Source: JAAXKN01 sp050258815
GTDB taxonomy: Bacteria > Bacteroidota > Ignavibacteria > Ignavibacteriales > SURF-24
NCBI GenBank assembly: GCA_050258815.1
Contig: JBLMZM010000090.1
Span: 62,001-126,000, forward strand
Direction: 5' to 3'
DNA: 64,000 bases
Numbering within the stretch: position 1 is the first letter of the stretch; the number at the start of each line of letters is the position of its first letter. A program made the translations under genes and the position numbers. A model generated the notes under the pieces. It saw nothing but the letters and a program-made list of their open reading frames with translations. It had not been told where the DNA came from and made no database searches. Below are positions 25,817-34,309 of this stretch, piece by piece.

Positions 25817-26281
25817 ATGGATATTTTAAGTAATCTTACGTACGCAAAAGGATCCAGAAAGGATCCTAAAAGAGTTGGACGCGGAGAGGGATCAGGACAC
25901 GGCGGAACCTCTACAAAGGGAATGAATGGACAGCTTTCACGTTCCGGTGCAAAGAAAAGAAGCTGGTTTGAAGGTGGTCAGATGCCGCTTCAGAGAAGAA
26001 TTCCAAAGCGCGGCTTTACAAATATATTTAAGGTTGAATACATTGCTGTTAACGTTGGTAATCTCCAGAAATTGGTTGATAACAAGAAGATAACGGATGG
26101 TATCGTTAACTCTGCTGTTTTATATAAATCTGGTATGATTTCAAATGTCAACGCCCCCTATAAGATATTAGGTGAAGGCGAGTTAAAGACTAAATTAACA
26201 ATCGAGGCATATGCCTGCAGTGAATCAGCTAAACAGAAAGTAGAAGCTGCCGGTGGAACTATTAAACTTCTTAATAAGTAA
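25817..26281 (+). CDS. rplO: 50S ribosomal protein L15
   Basis: A 154-residue late-assembly protein. The N-terminal tail GSRKDPKRVGRGEGSGHGGT and FEGGQMPLQRRIPKRGFTN are diagnostic. Its TAA stop shares its last base with the ATG of secY (TAATG), implying translational coupling. Confidence 0.97.
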   Translation: MDILSNLTYAKGSRKDPKRVGRGEGSGHGGTSTKGMNGQLSRSGAKKRSWFEGGQMPLQRRIPKRGFTNIFKVEYIAVNVGNLQKLVDNKKITDGIVNSAVLYKSGMISNVNAPYKILGEGELKTKLTIEAYACSESAKQKVEAAGGTIKLLNK

Positions 26282-27615
26282 TGGCAAAAATACAAGAAAC
26301 CTTTAGAAACATCTTTAAGATTCACGAGCTAAGACAGAGGCTGTTTTATACATTAGCCCTGCTCGTAATTGTAAGAATCGGAGCACACGTCACTTTACCC
26401 GGTATTGACGCTAAAGTTTTATCTGAGGCAATGTCAACCAGAAGTTCTGACAATTTATTCGGGTTATATGATTTATTCGTGGGTGGAGCATTCCATAATG
26501 CAGCCATATTTGCATTGGGAATCATGCCTTATATTAGTGCCTCTATCATCATCCAGCTGCTGGGTGCTGTAGTACCTTATTTCCAGAAACTTCAGCAGGA
26601 AGGTGAAGACGGCAGAAAGAAGATTACACAACTTACCAGGTATGGAACAGTTCTGATCTCAGCTCTGCAGTCATGGGGTGTTACAATCCACCTGATCAGC
26701 TTAAACCATAATGGAATTCCGATTGTCCCTCCCGGAGTGCAGGGATTAGGTTTTACTATCTCTACTATAGTGTTACTGACGGCAGGTACAATCTTTATGA
26801 TGTGGATGGGTGAGCAGATCACTGATAAGGGTATAGGCAATGGTATTTCACTTATTATCTTTATTGGTATCATCGATCGTTTCCCTTATGCACTTCTTGA
26901 TGAATACAGGTTATTGGCTTCCGAGCAGAGAAATATCATTATTGAACTGGTTATACTGACTTTGATGGTATTTGTAATAGCTGGTGTTGTCCTTGTAACT
27001 CAGGGAACCAGGAGAATTCCGGTTCAGTATGCCAAGAGGGTAGTAGGAAGAAAAGTTTATGGTGGTGTTACACAATATATTCCGCTGAAAGTAAATACTG
27101 CGGGTGTAATGCCTATCATCTTTGCTCAGTCGATAATGTTTATTCCCAGTACAATTCTGCAGTTCTTCCCTAATAATGAATTTATGCAGAGTGTTGCAGG
27201 ATATTTTCAATATCGTTCGGCTACATATTCGGTTATTTACGCAATTATGATTATATTCTTTACCTATTTTTATACGGCTATTGCATTTAATCCGAAAGAC
27301 GTGGCTGATACAATGAAAAAACAGGGCGGTTTTATTCCAGGCATCAGGCCTGGAAAACAGACCTCTGAATTTATAGATAATATATTAACCAAAATAACTT
27401 TGCCTGGAAGCTTTTTCCTGGCCATAGTTGCAATACTGCCTGCTTTCATATCAGGTTTCGGGGTATCGGGCCAGTTTGCATCTTTCTTTGGTGGAACCAG
27501 TCTGCTGATTATCGTTGGTGTTGCTCTTGATACACTTCAGCAAATAGAATCTCATTTACTGATGAGGCATTATGACGGTTTCATGAAATCCGGAAAGCTC
27601 AAAGGCAGAAGATAA
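26281..27615 (+). CDS. secY: Preprotein translocase subunit SecY
   Basis: A 444-residue channel-forming inner-membrane protein with about ten hydrophobic helices. Landmarks are RIGAHVTLPGID, LGIMPYISASIIIQLL (helix 2 and plug region), GNGISLIIFIGII, GRKVYGGVTQYIPLKVNTAGVMPIIFAQ (adjacent segments), GGFIPGIRPGKQT in the ribosome-binding loop, and a basic C-terminus. Overlaps rplO by one base. adk, often next to secY, is absent; map follows after 10 bases. Confidence 0.98.
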   Translation: MAKIQETFRNIFKIHELRQRLFYTLALLVIVRIGAHVTLPGIDAKVLSEAMSTRSSDNLFGLYDLFVGGAFHNAAIFALGIMPYISASIIIQLLGAVVPYFQKLQQEGEDGRKKITQLTRYGTVLISALQSWGVTIHLISLNHNGIPIVPPGVQGLGFTISTIVLLTAGTIFMMWMGEQITDKGIGNGISLIIFIGIIDRFPYALLDEYRLLASEQRNIIIELVILTLMVFVIAGVVLVTQGTRRIPVQYAKRVVGRKVYGGVTQYIPLKVNTAGVMPIIFAQSIMFIPSTILQFFPNNEFMQSVAGYFQYRSATYSVIYAIMIIFFTYFYTAIAFNPKDVADTMKKQGGFIPGIRPGKQTSEFIDNILTKITLPGSFFLAIVAILPAFISGFGVSGQFASFFGGTSLLIIVGVALDTLQQIESHLLMRHYDGFMKSGKLKGRR

Positions 27616-27625
27616 CGGATATATA

Positions 27626-28387
27626 GTGATTTATATAAAAACAAAGAAAGAAATTGATTATATACGCGAAAGTTGTAAAATTGTTGCCGAGACTTTACAA
27701 TTATTAAAAAAGAATGTAAGCCCCGGCATTTCTACGTATGAATTAGATAAAATTGCTGAAGATTATATCCTTAGCAACAACGCAAAATCAGCATTTAAGG
27801 GCTATTCGCAGGCTGGTTCTGTAAAGTATCCTGGTTGTATTTGCACCTCTGTTGATGATGAGGTGGTGCACGGTATTCCGGGAGGCAGGGTTCTTAAAGA
27901 AGGCGAAATTATTTCTCTTGATTGCGGTGTTGTAAAGAACAATTATTTCGGAGATGCAGCACTTTCTGTTGCAGTAGGAAATATTTCTGCCGAGAAACAA
28001 AAATTAATGGACGTTACTGAAAGGTCTCTGTATATTGGAATCGAAGAAGCCGTTGCAGATAACAGGGTTCATGATATATCTTTTGCAATTCAGAAATATG
28101 TCGAAGAAAAAGGTTTTTCAATTGTAAGAGATTTATGCGGACATGGTGTTGGCAAATATCTGCATGAGGATCCATCTATTCCGAATTTTGGTAAAAAAGG
28201 TACTGGTGCGCTGCTGAAGAAGGGAATGACGATCGCAATTGAACCAATGGTGAATTATGGGAAATACGGGGTTAAGATGGACTCGGATGGATGGACGATC
28301 TTAACATCGGATGGTCTTCCTTCAGCACATTTTGAACATACAGTAGCTATAGATAGCGGTAAACCAGAAATACTTACAATTTGTTAA
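27626..28387 (+). CDS. map: Methionine aminopeptidase, type I
   Basis: A 253-residue enzyme that removes the initiator Met after deformylation. The pita-bread fold ligands are seen in VDDEVVHGIPGG (substrate-side His), SLDCGVV and FGDAAL (metal Asp residues), CGHGVGKYLHEDP (metal His) and AIEPMV plus EHTVAI (Glu). GTG start 10 bases after secY. def and fmt, its upstream partners in N-terminal processing, are at 56564-58046. Confidence 0.96.
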   Translation: MIYIKTKKEIDYIRESCKIVAETLQLLKKNVSPGISTYELDKIAEDYILSNNAKSAFKGYSQAGSVKYPGCICTSVDDEVVHGIPGGRVLKEGEIISLDCGVVKNNYFGDAALSVAVGNISAEKQKLMDVTERSLYIGIEEAVADNRVHDISFAIQKYVEEKGFSIVRDLCGHGVGKYLHEDPSIPNFGKKGTGALLKKGMTIAIEPMVNYGKYGVKMDSDGWTILTSDGLPSAHFEHTVAIDSGKPEILTIC

Positions 28388-28394
28388 AATAAAT

Positions 28395-28613
28395 ATGTCA
28401 AAACAGGGACCAATTAAAGTTGATGGAGTAGTTACCGAAACACTGCCAAATGCACATTTCCGGGTTAAACTGGATAATGGACACGAAATTCTGGCACACA
28501 TTTCCGGTAAAATGAGGATGCACTTTATTAAAATTCTAGTAGGAGATAAAGTCGCTATTGAACTATCTCCATATGACTTAAATAAAGGAAGAATTACATA
28601 CAGATATAAATAG
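28395..28613 (+). CDS. infA: Translation initiation factor IF-1
   Basis: A 72-residue OB-fold protein that blocks the A site during initiation. IKVDGVVTETLPNAHFRVKLDNGHEILAHISGKMR (adjacent segments) and VGDKVAIELSPYDLNKGRITYRYK are standard. Lies 7 bases after map and 10 before rpmJ, the widespread map-infA-rpmJ order. Confidence 0.97.
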   Translation: MSKQGPIKVDGVVTETLPNAHFRVKLDNGHEILAHISGKMRMHFIKILVGDKVAIELSPYDLNKGRITYRYK

Positions 28614-28623
28614 CGGAGCTATA

Positions 28624-28737
28624 ATGAAGGTTAGGGCATCAGTTAAAAAAATATGTGATAATTGTAAAATTATAAAACGTAAAGGCACAGTTAGGGTCAT
28701 ATGTAAAAACCCTAAACACAAACAACGCCAAGGTTAA
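28624..28737 (+). CDS. rpmJ: 50S ribosomal protein L36
   Basis: A 37-residue zinc-ribbon protein, too short for most ORF listings. It begins MKVRASVKKICDNCK and has the four ligands C11, C14, C27 and H32 (VICKNPKHKQRQG), so this is the C-plus form. Between infA and rpsM, its usual place. Confidence 0.95.
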   Translation: MKVRASVKKICDNCKIIKRKGTVRVICKNPKHKQRQG

Positions 28738-28761
28738 AAAAGAAAATTAGGAGGCTAGAGT

Positions 28762-29145
28762 TTGGCTCGTATTGCAGGTATTGATTTACCAAAGAATAAA
28801 AAAGCCTACATAGGATTAACTTATATTTATGGTGTAGGCCAGCATACTTCTATGTCAATTTTAGAAAAAGCTAAAATTGATCCGTCAAAAAAGATCGGAG
28901 ATCTTACTGAAGAGGAAGTTGCTGAAATCAGGTCTATTATGACGACCGAATATAAGGTGGAAGGTGCACTTAGGAGCGAGGTTCAGCAGAACATCAAGAG
29001 ACTGATGGATATTGGCTGCTATCGCGGTCTCCGACACCGTAGAGGTCTTCCTGTTAGAGGTCAACGCACTCGCACGAACTCAAGGACAAGAAAAGGTAAG
29101 CGCAGAACGGTAGCAGGAAAGAAGAAAACCCCAGCTAAGAAATAA
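28762..29145 (+). CDS. rpsM: 30S ribosomal protein S13
   Basis: A 127-residue 30S head protein contacting P-site tRNA. ARIAGIDLPKNKKAYIGLTYIYGVG and CYRGLRHRRGLPVRGQRTRTNSRTRKG (adjacent segments) are diagnostic. TTG start, 7 bases after AGGAGG (28749-28754). First gene of the alpha block. Confidence 0.97.
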   Translation: MARIAGIDLPKNKKAYIGLTYIYGVGQHTSMSILEKAKIDPSKKIGDLTEEEVAEIRSIMTTEYKVEGALRSEVQQNIKRLMDIGCYRGLRHRRGLPVRGQRTRTNSRTRKGKRRTVAGKKKTPAKK

Positions 29146-29171
29146 AGTATGAAAAATAGGAGAAATAAGAC

Positions 29172-29558
29172 TTGGCTAAAGTAGTTAAAAAGACAAAAAA
29201 AAGAGTACATGTAGATGCAGTAGGTGTTGCCCATATTAAAGCTACATTCAACAATGTCATTGTTACTTTAACGGACATATATGGCAATACCATCTCTTGG
29301 TCTTCTGCAGGAAAAAATGGATTTAAGGGTTCAAGAAAGAATACTCCATTTGCAGCTCAGGTTTCTGCTGAAGCAGCAGCAAAAGAAGCTTATGATTTAG
29401 GATTAAGGAAGATTGATGTTTATGTAAAGGGTCCGGGTGCTGGAAGAGAAGCTGCTATACGTGCCTTAAATACCGCTGGCATAGAAATAATTTCAATTAA
29501 AGATATTACACCAATCCCTCACAATGGTTGTAGACCACCCAAGAAAAGAAGAGTTTAA
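29172..29558 (+). CDS. rpsK: 30S ribosomal protein S11
   Basis: A 128-residue platform protein. VAHIKATFNNVIVTLTDIYGN, SSAGKNGFKGSRKNTPFAAQ and the terminal DITPIPHNGCRPPKKRRV identify it. TTG start after TAGGAG (29157-29162). Confidence 0.97.
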   Translation: MAKVVKKTKKRVHVDAVGVAHIKATFNNVIVTLTDIYGNTISWSSAGKNGFKGSRKNTPFAAQVSAEAAAKEAYDLGLRKIDVYVKGPGAGREAAIRALNTAGIEIISIKDITPIPHNGCRPPKKRRV

Positions 29559-29578
29559 TTTTATTGGAGAAACTTTAG

Positions 29579-30205
29579 ATGGCAAGATATATTGGAGCTG
29601 CATGCAAGCTGTGCAGAAGAGAAAAACAGAAATTGTTCTTAAAGGGAGCTAAATGTTTTTCTGAAAAATGTACTGTTGAAAAAAAGAACTATCCTCCGGG
29701 ACAGCATGGTTTGTCAAGAAGAGCCAAATTTTCGGAATATGGTGTTCAGTTGAGGGAAAAGCAAAAGGTAAAGAGAATTTATGGTTTGCTTGAAACTCAA
29801 TTCAATAACTATTTTGAAGATGCAAACAAACAGAAAGGTATTACGGGCGAAAACTTAGTAAAACTGATCGAAAGAAGGTTTGATAATGTTGTTTACAGAC
29901 TCGGCTTTGCACCTTCGAGAAAGGCTGCTAGACAACTTATAAGGCATAGACACTTTGTAATTAACGATCTTATAGTGGATATTCCTTCATTGTTGCTTTC
30001 TCCTGGTGATGTTGTTAAATTACGTGAAAAGAGCAAAAAGTTAGATATAATTCATGATTCATTGAAAAGAACTAAGGATAACGTATATTCATGGTTGTCT
30101 GTTGACAAGGCAGCTTTGACGGGTACCTTCTTACAAGTTCCTGAAAGAGCTGAAATACCATTGAATGCCAATGAACAGCTGATTGTTGAATTATATTCTA
30201 AGTAA
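29579..30205 (+). CDS. rpsD: 30S ribosomal protein S4 (zinc type)
   Basis: A 208-residue primary 16S-binding protein. The N-terminus has CKLCRREKQKLFLKGAKC and CTVEKKNYPPGQHG, i.e. a CxxC plus two further cysteines typical of the zinc-carrying S4. The S4 RNA-binding domain carries RRFDNVVYRLGFAPSRKAARQLIRHRHF (adjacent segments). S4 represses the alpha operon in E. coli. Confidence 0.97.
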   Translation: MARYIGAACKLCRREKQKLFLKGAKCFSEKCTVEKKNYPPGQHGLSRRAKFSEYGVQLREKQKVKRIYGLLETQFNNYFEDANKQKGITGENLVKLIERRFDNVVYRLGFAPSRKAARQLIRHRHFVINDLIVDIPSLLLSPGDVVKLREKSKKLDIIHDSLKRTKDNVYSWLSVDKAALTGTFLQVPERAEIPLNANEQLIVELYSK

Positions 30206-30243
30206 TAACTTAGTACTTAAGTATAATATTAAGAGGATTATAA

Positions 30244-31239
30244 ATGAGTTTTCCTTATTTAAAAATGCCCGAATCTGTTGTTCTGGATGAATCTACATAT
30301 ACCAATACCTTCGGAAGATTTACAGTTCAGCCTTTGGAAAGAGGTTTTGGCGTAACTCTCGGAAATTCGTTGAGGAGAGTATTATTGTCATCCTTGACAG
30401 GAGCCGCAATTACTGCCATTAAGATTGATGGTGTATTGCATGAATTCTCTACCATACCTGGTGTTGTAGAAGATGTTACTGAGATAGTTCTAAACCTGAA
30501 ACAGGTCAGGATGAAAATTCTCAACAAGAAAACGAACAAATTAGAGATTTCATTCCAGGGTCCATATAATTTTACTGCAGCAGATCTTCAGAAGAACTCT
30601 TCTGATATCGAGATCTTAAATCCTGATCTGCACATAGCTACCTTAAATAAGGATGCAAAATTCGGAATGGAAATCCGTTTCGGTACTGGAAAGGGTTATG
30701 TACCCTCGGGTGAACATTCCATTCCAGATCAGACAATCGGCCTGATTCCAATTGACTCAATTTTTACTCCGATAAAAAACGTCAGGTATGACATTGAAAA
30801 TGTCAGAATCGGAGAGAAAAATGATTACGAAAAACTGACCCTTGAGATCACTACTGACGGATCAATTACTCCGGAAGATGCCCTGACTAACTCAGGCAAG
30901 ATCTTGAGAGATCACGTTCAACTCTTCATTAACTTTGACGTTGAACAGGAAGAGGAAAAAGTTGTAAGTGAACAGGATGCTGAAAAAGAAAGGATCAGGA
31001 AGATATTAACTACTAGCGTAGATGACCTGGAATTAAGCGTCCGCTCTCATAACTGTCTGAAAGCCGCAAACATCAAGAACCTGGCCGAACTGGTTCGCAG
31101 AGATGAAAATGAAATGCTGAAATTCAGGAATTTTGGCAGAAAATCACTCGCTGAACTTATCGAAATCGTTGATAATTTCGGACTTGAATTCGGAATGGAT
31201 GTGGATAAGTACCTAAATGACAAAAATGACAATAACTAA
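30244..31239 (+). CDS. rpoA: DNA-directed RNA polymerase subunit alpha
   Basis: A 331-residue assembly subunit. The N-terminal domain carries RFTVQPLERGFGVTLGNSLRRVLLSSL and the dimer interface; the C-terminal domain (about 260-320) has LELSVRSHNCLKAANIKNLAELVRR and KFRNFGRKSLAELIEI, the UP-element and activator-binding part. 20 bases before rplQ. Confidence 0.98.
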   Translation: MSFPYLKMPESVVLDESTYTNTFGRFTVQPLERGFGVTLGNSLRRVLLSSLTGAAITAIKIDGVLHEFSTIPGVVEDVTEIVLNLKQVRMKILNKKTNKLEISFQGPYNFTAADLQKNSSDIEILNPDLHIATLNKDAKFGMEIRFGTGKGYVPSGEHSIPDQTIGLIPIDSIFTPIKNVRYDIENVRIGEKNDYEKLTLEITTDGSITPEDALTNSGKILRDHVQLFINFDVEQEEEKVVSEQDAEKERIRKILTTSVDDLELSVRSHNCLKAANIKNLAELVRRDENEMLKFRNFGRKSLAELIEIVDNFGLEFGMDVDKYLNDKNDNN

Positions 31240-31259
31240 ATGCATTAAAAGGTTAAGTA

Positions 31260-31733
31260 ATGAGACATAACAATAAAGGTAGAAAATTAGGAAGAACTGC
31301 CAGTCATCGTGACGCAACATTAAAAGCTTTGTCTACTGCTTTATTTAAGCATAAAAGAATCAAGACGACAGTTGCTAAGGCTAAAGAAACCAGAGTATTC
31401 GCTGAATCTCTGATTACCAAGGCTAAAAAGGATTCATTACACGCCAGAAGACATGTGGCTAAATTCATCAATGATCCTTCCGTTGTACAGGAATTATTCT
31501 CTGAAATCGTTCCGAAAGTTGGTGAAAGACCTGGTGGTTATACCCGTGTGGTTAAATTAGGCAGACGTTTTGGTGACGCTGCTGAACTGGCTATCCTGGA
31601 ATTAGTTGATTATAATGAAGTTGTAAATCAGAAAGCTTCGGAACAGAAAGAAAAGAAAGCTGAGCGCAGAGAAGCTAAAAAAGCTGCAAAGGAAGAAGCT
31701 CAGGAAGCTAACGTAGTCGAAGAATCTAAATAA
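31260..31733 (+). CDS. rplQ: 50S ribosomal protein L17 with acidic/basic C-terminal tail
   Basis: A 157-residue protein. The core, residues 1-120, has MRHNNKGRKLGRTASHRDATLKALSTALFKHKRIKTTVAKAKE (adjacent segments) and RPGGYTRVVKLGRRFGDAAELAILELVDY. The final about 35 residues are a Lys/Glu/Ala-rich tail, as seen in several Bacteroidota-related L17 proteins. Last gene of the superoperon. Confidence 0.96.
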   Translation: MRHNNKGRKLGRTASHRDATLKALSTALFKHKRIKTTVAKAKETRVFAESLITKAKKDSLHARRHVAKFINDPSVVQELFSEIVPKVGERPGGYTRVVKLGRRFGDAAELAILELVDYNEVVNQKASEQKEKKAERREAKKAAKEEAQEANVVEESK

Positions 31734-31755
31734 GATATCAACTGGAGACTAAAAT

Positions 31756-31787
31756 AAAGAGTAATCGATTTTCGGTTACTCTTTTTT
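31756..31787 (+). terminator. Intrinsic terminator of the ribosomal superoperon
   Basis: A 13-bp stem (31756-31768 with 31772-31784, one T-G pair) and a TTT loop run into a T-tract (31782-31787). It stands 22 bases after the rplQ stop and ends three bases before the engB ATG. Confidence 0.88.
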
Positions 31788-31790
31788 ATT

Positions 31791-32378
31791 ATGTTAAATA
31801 AGATAGAATTTGTTGCAGCTGCCTTTAATATTTCTAAAATTCCTGCTTCAGGAAAGCCGGAAATAATACTTTGCGGGCGCTCTAACGTTGGAAAGTCCTC
31901 ATTTATAAATTCCTTATTTAACAGGAAGAATATAGCCAAGACCAGTTCTATTCCTGGCAAAACCCGTTCTTTGAACTATTACCTGGTAGATGACTCTTTT
32001 TACCTGGTGGATCTTCCTGGTTTCGGTTATGCAAAGGTGAGTAAGGAGGAACGAAATTACTGGAATAAAATTATACAGGATTACTTTTCGTCCGGCCGGA
32101 ATATTGCCCTGGCTCTGCATCTGGTTGACAGCAGGCATGAAGCTACTGCACTTGATCATACACTAAATGAGTATCTGGAAAATAACTCAATTCCTTATAT
32201 CATTATTCTGAATAAGGCTGATAAGCTGAAACAGTCGGAAATGGCCAGAGCAAAAAAAGATATAATGAATACTTTTCCTAACCTGATTTCTGGTGAGAAT
32301 CTTTTGTTTTATTCTGCATTAAATACTACAGGTCACAAAGAGATTACGCAAAGATTAACCCAATTATTTAAAAAATAG
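31791..32378 (+). CDS. engB: Ribosome-biogenesis GTPase EngB/YsxC
   Basis: A 195-residue TrmE-Era-type GTPase that helps 50S assembly. G1 is CGRSNVGKSSFIN, G2 SSIPGKTRSLNYY, G3 DLPGFGYAK and G4 NKADKL. ATG 31791 gives the typical N-terminus (KIEFVAAAF), but it immediately follows the T-tract of the upstream terminator and has no ribosome binding site. Translation would need a leaderless message, read-through of the terminator, or a slightly later start. Confidence 0.94.
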   Translation: MLNKIEFVAAAFNISKIPASGKPEIILCGRSNVGKSSFINSLFNRKNIAKTSSIPGKTRSLNYYLVDDSFYLVDLPGFGYAKVSKEERNYWNKIIQDYFSSGRNIALALHLVDSRHEATALDHTLNEYLENNSIPYIIILNKADKLKQSEMARAKKDIMNTFPNLISGENLLFYSALNTTGHKEITQRLTQLFKK

Positions 32379-32389
32379 GTTTAATATTG

Positions 32390-32418
32390 TTGCTATTTTT
32401 AAAATCTAAATTTATATT
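32390..32418 (+). promoter_or_regulatory. Sigma-70-type promoter of the GAF-GGDEF gene
   Basis: TTGCTA (32390-32395), 17-base spacer, TATATT (32413-32418), about 37 bases before the ATG at 32456. Same form as the tRNA-cluster promoter at 495-523. Confidence 0.5.
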
Positions 32419-32455
32419 AAGTCCGTTATAACAAATTCATTTGAGACACAGCTTA

Positions 32456-34303
32456 ATGGCACTAGATAAGTTAAAGAAACGAATTTTAATATTTTCAGTG
32501 ATACCTATATTAGCTGCCCTATTATTCTTTATTACTGATCCGCTGTTTAAGGGAATTACGATTGTACTTATTGTTATTTACGTAGGTTTTATCATATTTT
32601 TACGCGATTCTGTCAGAACAGAAGAAGCATACGTTCCACCTAACCTTACCACTGATAACCCGACATATTCTCCTGACGAGGGGGAATCCATTACAATACT
32701 TTCAGGAAGCAAGAACCTGGAGGTTATTACAGCCGAAAACTACGTGCCTGAGCTTCATGCGGGCAAAAAAAATATATTCAGGCCTCACGACCTGAAGGAA
32801 AATTTCGTTAAAATCGCAAACGAGGCCTTCCCTGTAAATCTCGGTCATGATGAACAGTTTTCATTCCTGCTTGAAAAGATACTGACTATAATCAAGGAAG
32901 CCTATATGGCTCATACAGCAGTATTTTTCTGGTATAACAAGAAGAAAGAAAAGCTTACTTTAGAAAAATTTGTTTCCAGCTGCGGCGAAATTACACAAAG
33001 GAAATTTGACCTCGAGGATGATATACTGAGTAAGATCGTGCAGAAGGAAGAACCCGAACTCCTTACCGAAATCACACCAAATGCTGAATCGGACGTGATC
33101 AGGTACTACTCCTCTCCACAAGGTATTAAGAGCTTTGTTGGAGTGCCTCTTTATTATGGTAAAAGTCTGGCCGGCATTCTGGCTCTGGACTCCAAGGCGG
33201 CAGATGCCTTCGGAATTGAAACTATTTACTCGCTGGGCCGATTTGTACGCGTAATCTCTATTGTAATTGCCCTGTTTGACGAAAAATACAGCGACTCTCT
33301 GGCTGAAAAGAAACTTGACGGATTGCTAGGACTCTTAAGCGGCGACAGGTTCTTTAATAATGAGGAAGAGCTGTATAAAACACTTGAGAGTTCACTTAAG
33401 AACCTTCTGCAGTGGGATGCATTTACCTTTGTATATTTCAGACCCATGGAACAGAAGTTCAAGTCTACAAAAATTGTAAACAATACATCTCTGAAATACA
33501 TCGGAGAGAATCTTGAAGTTGAATTAAATGGAACACTGGTTGGAAAGTGCATCGTAAACGGAATGCCCGTAAAGATTGATGATACATCCTCTTCCAGTTT
33601 TGTCCGTTTCTCCAAATCTGAGGATGTTAGTTTCGACGGTTCTTTTCTGGCTATTCCGCTCGTGTATGATAACCAGAATTACGGGGTTCTGTGCTTTGAG
33701 AGCCTGAAAAAGAATGCCTATACGAATGCAGACGTCCATTTTATGAAAAACACGGCAAAAATGCTGGCTTTTATTGTTTATTCATTTTCCGCACAATCTG
33801 TCCTTAAAAAACTCCTTTCGGTTGACATTGAAACTAAAACACTCAATAAAGAAACCTTTACCGAACGCCTGAATGCCGACTTGCAGAAGTCCAGTGTCCT
33901 TAATATTCCGGGAGCCATAGTCCTGGTTTATATTGATGACTTTTTGGAACAGGAATCGTTATTTGAGGGTAACCCTTTCCCCAAAGTACTTAAATCCGTT
34001 GCTCAAACTATATCTGAAGAAATTAATGCTACAAATCTGCTTGGCAGAATAAACGAGAGAACCTTCGGAGTATATTTTTTCAATACTCCTACTAAAGACG
34101 TATTTCTGTGGGCAGAAAAACTGAGAGTTAAAATTGCCCGCAAGCCAATTGCGGTGGTTTCCAAACAGACCACATTTACAGTCTCAATCGGTGTAGCATC
34201 CACGGTTAACAAAACAAGTGCTGAAGAGGTGCTTGCAAATGCTGACCTGGCATTGAAAAAAGCCCTTGAAAAAGGCGGCAATACGGTTAGAAATATTAAT
34301 TAA
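32456..34303 (+). CDS. Membrane protein with two GAF-like domains and a degenerate GGDEF domain
   Basis: A 615-residue protein. Two hydrophobic helices lie at about 8-24 and 30-47, followed by a linker, two GAF-like domains at about 135-280 and 300-450 (IKSFVGVPLYYGKSLAGILALDS; GSFLAIPLVYDNQNYGVLCFES), and a GGDEF-like domain at about 455-615. In the last domain the catalytic GGDEF signature aligns with NERTF (residues 533-537: LGRINERTFGVYF). Both glycines and the metal/nucleotide acidic pair are lost, so diguanylate cyclase activity is unlikely; a nucleotide-binding or structural signalling role is inferred. GAF domains usually bind small ligands. A TTG five codons upstream (32441) is an alternative start. 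deoB follows after 6 bases, so the two may be co-transcribed. Confidence 0.78.
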   Translation: MALDKLKKRILIFSVIPILAALLFFITDPLFKGITIVLIVIYVGFIIFLRDSVRTEEAYVPPNLTTDNPTYSPDEGESITILSGSKNLEVITAENYVPELHAGKKNIFRPHDLKENFVKIANEAFPVNLGHDEQFSFLLEKILTIIKEAYMAHTAVFFWYNKKKEKLTLEKFVSSCGEITQRKFDLEDDILSKIVQKEEPELLTEITPNAESDVIRYYSSPQGIKSFVGVPLYYGKSLAGILALDSKAADAFGIETIYSLGRFVRVISIVIALFDEKYSDSLAEKKLDGLLGLLSGDRFFNNEEELYKTLESSLKNLLQWDAFTFVYFRPMEQKFKSTKIVNNTSLKYIGENLEVELNGTLVGKCIVNGMPVKIDDTSSSSFVRFSKSEDVSFDGSFLAIPLVYDNQNYGVLCFESLKKNAYTNADVHFMKNTAKMLAFIVYSFSAQSVLKKLLSVDIETKTLNKETFTERLNADLQKSSVLNIPGAIVLVYIDDFLEQESLFEGNPFPKVLKSVAQTISEEINATNLLGRINERTFGVYFFNTPTKDVFLWAEKLRVKIARKPIAVVSKQTTFTVSIGVASTVNKTSAEEVLANADLALKKALEKGGNTVRNIN

Positions 34304-34309
34304 TCCTAT

